NCBI GenBank assembly: GCA_003532715.1
Contig: DOEZ01000688.1
Location: forward strand, 1,611 to 7,348
Direction of reading: 5' to 3'
Length of the DNA: 5,738 bases
Source of the DNA: Planctomycetaceae bacterium
GTDB lineage: Bacteria > Planctomycetota > Planctomycetia > Pirellulales > Thermoguttaceae
The notes under the pieces are model-generated. The model did no database searches, was not told the DNA's origin, and saw only the letters and a list, made by a program, of their open reading frames with translations. The number at the start of each line of letters is the position of its first letter. The stretch's first letter is position 1. Made by a program: the position numbers and the translations under genes. Positions 4,845-5,738 of this stretch are shown here, one piece after another.

Positions 4845-5738
4845 CTAGCCCGCAAGATAGACGTTGCCGAGGCCATCCGCCGCAGCGCCTCGTATCCCAT
4901 CGAAAGCATCGCTATCGCTACCCAATTGCATATCCCAGGCAAGATCGCCCTCCGCCGTGAATTTCGCCACCAGTGCATCGCCGTAGGACGCCCCCTCCAT
5001 GATGTTCGTGCCCCCGGCAACGAAGACATTTCCCCATTTGTCCGCCGAGACGGCATAGCTCATGTCTCGTGTGCTGGTGCTCCATGGTCTGGTCCAGGCC
5101 AAATCGCCAGTGTCTGAGTACTTGCTCACAAAAACATCGCAGTCGCCGCTGGGGTCGCCCTGAATACCAGAGACATAGACATGGCCCAGGCCATCCGCCG
5201 AGACACTGTAGCTGTAGTCATATTGACCACCGTCCACTATCCGCGTCCAGGCCAGTGTACCATCGTCCGTATACTTGCTAACAAACGCATTATAGCCCGA
5301 GCCGCTAACAATTCCGGAGACATAGACATTCCCAAGACCATCCGCCGAGGCGGCATAGGAGCAAGTACTCGTGTCGATGATCAACTGCCTGTCCCAGGCC
5401 AAGTTGCCGTCCGTAGAATACTTCCTGACGAAAGACTTGGAGTGAACTCCCTGCCCGGTGAAACCTGTAACGTATACGTTCCCCATTCGATCGGCTGATA
5501 TTCCATAGCCCAGATCGTCGTCGCTCGTGCCCCATTGTCGCGTCCAGGCCAGAGTACCTTCTGGCGTGTACTTACGAACATACACATCCAGGCGGCCTGC
5601 GTTAGGCTCTGCCAGACTGCCCTGCGTATAGCCGGAGAGATAGACGTTCCCAGCTTCGTCCACTGTCGTACAATGGCTTGTATCACTGGCATTAGTGCCG
5701 AACTGTCTCGTCCAGAGCGGTTCGCCATCGACGGTGTA
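4845..5738 (-). CDS. SBBP-repeat beta-propeller protein, 5' partial
   Basis: The frame is open across the right edge of the window, so the N-terminus and any signal peptide lie outside; 297 codons are visible before TAG. They form six consecutive units of 49-56 residues (the last cut at 38) with the pattern YxxxGxLAWTRQ, then SADGLGNVYVSG, then DAFVSKY. These are SBBP repeats, a family of predicted beta-propeller blades in secreted or surface proteins, common in Planctomycetota. Units start at about 5738, 5570, 5420, 5273, 5120 and 4961. A GTG at 5661-5663 could be mistaken for the start, but the repeat plainly continues upstream of it. The product ends abruptly at GLGNVYLAG, in the middle of a blade, because of the amber codon; the missing 51 codons with a PEP-CTERM signal follow in frame. 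A binding or structural role at the cell surface is likely; the ligand is unknown. Confidence 0.85.
   Translation of the reverse strand, partial: YTVDGEPLWTRQFGTNASDTSHCTTVDEAGNVYLSGYTQGSLAEPNAGRLDVYVRKYTPEGTLAWTRQWGTSDDDLGYGISADRMGNVYVTGFTGQGVHSKSFVRKYSTDGNLAWDRQLIIDTSTCSYAASADGLGNVYVSGIVSGSGYNAFVSKYTDDGTLAWTRIVDGGQYDYSYSVSADGLGHVYVSGIQGDPSGDCDVFVSKYSDTGDLAWTRPWSTSTRDMSYAVSADKWGNVFVAGGTNIMEGASYGDALVAKFTAEGDLAWDMQLGSDSDAFDGIRGAAADGLGNVYLAG

Noticed and set aside
4546..4848. Plus-strand frames over 4532-4848
   Set aside because: They run antisense to the PEP-CTERM tail, whose motif order is far too specific to be chance.
1..5738. CRISPR array, tRNA or rRNA genes
   Set aside because: No regularly spaced repeats and no tRNA- or rRNA-like conserved blocks were seen on either strand.

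Overview
The window looks like a piece of a Planctomycetota chromosome (Pirellulales-like). This is inferred from gene content, not from a marker gene. It carries an SBBP beta-propeller protein with a PEP-CTERM sorting signal, the tail of an IS4-type transposase of the kind common in that phylum, the tail of a RecD2 helicase, and a free-standing condensation-type acyltransferase beside a SAM-dependent methyltransferase.

Layout. Bases 1-472 hold no recognisable gene. They contain a small hairpin/palindrome (68-91), a good sigma70-type promoter (341-369) and a perfect 10-bp tandem repeat (444-463) just before the first ribosome binding site. Bases 473-2787 form a compact two-gene plus-strand operon: a class I methyltransferase (273 aa) and, after a 29-bp gap with a strong Shine-Dalgarno, a 487-aa acyltransferase of the condensation-domain superfamily with an intact HHxxxDG motif. 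The pair most likely acts in one small-molecule or lipid tailoring pathway (acyl transfer plus methyl transfer). The substrate cannot be read from sequence.

Bases 2788-4688 are a gene-poor, decayed stretch. It holds a weak hairpin after the operon, the C-terminal scrap of an IS4-family transposase (3028-3153, minus), about 750 bases with no recognisable gene, an unknown 124-aa gene on the minus strand (3900-4274) with its own ribosome binding site and extended -10 element, and the C-terminal 64 or so residues of RecD2 (4332-4526, minus) cut off from the rest of the helicase.

Bases 4689-5738 (minus strand) are the 3' part of an SBBP-repeat surface/secreted protein whose start lies beyond the window. 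Its frame is interrupted by one in-frame TAG (4845-4847). Immediately downstream, in the same frame, 51 codons finish the last propeller unit and encode a textbook PEP-CTERM signal (VPEP, hydrophobic helix, basic tail) ending in TGA at 4689-4691. As written, the amber codon removes the membrane-anchoring/sorting signal. This is the most striking observation in the window, followed by the methyltransferase-acyltransferase pair.
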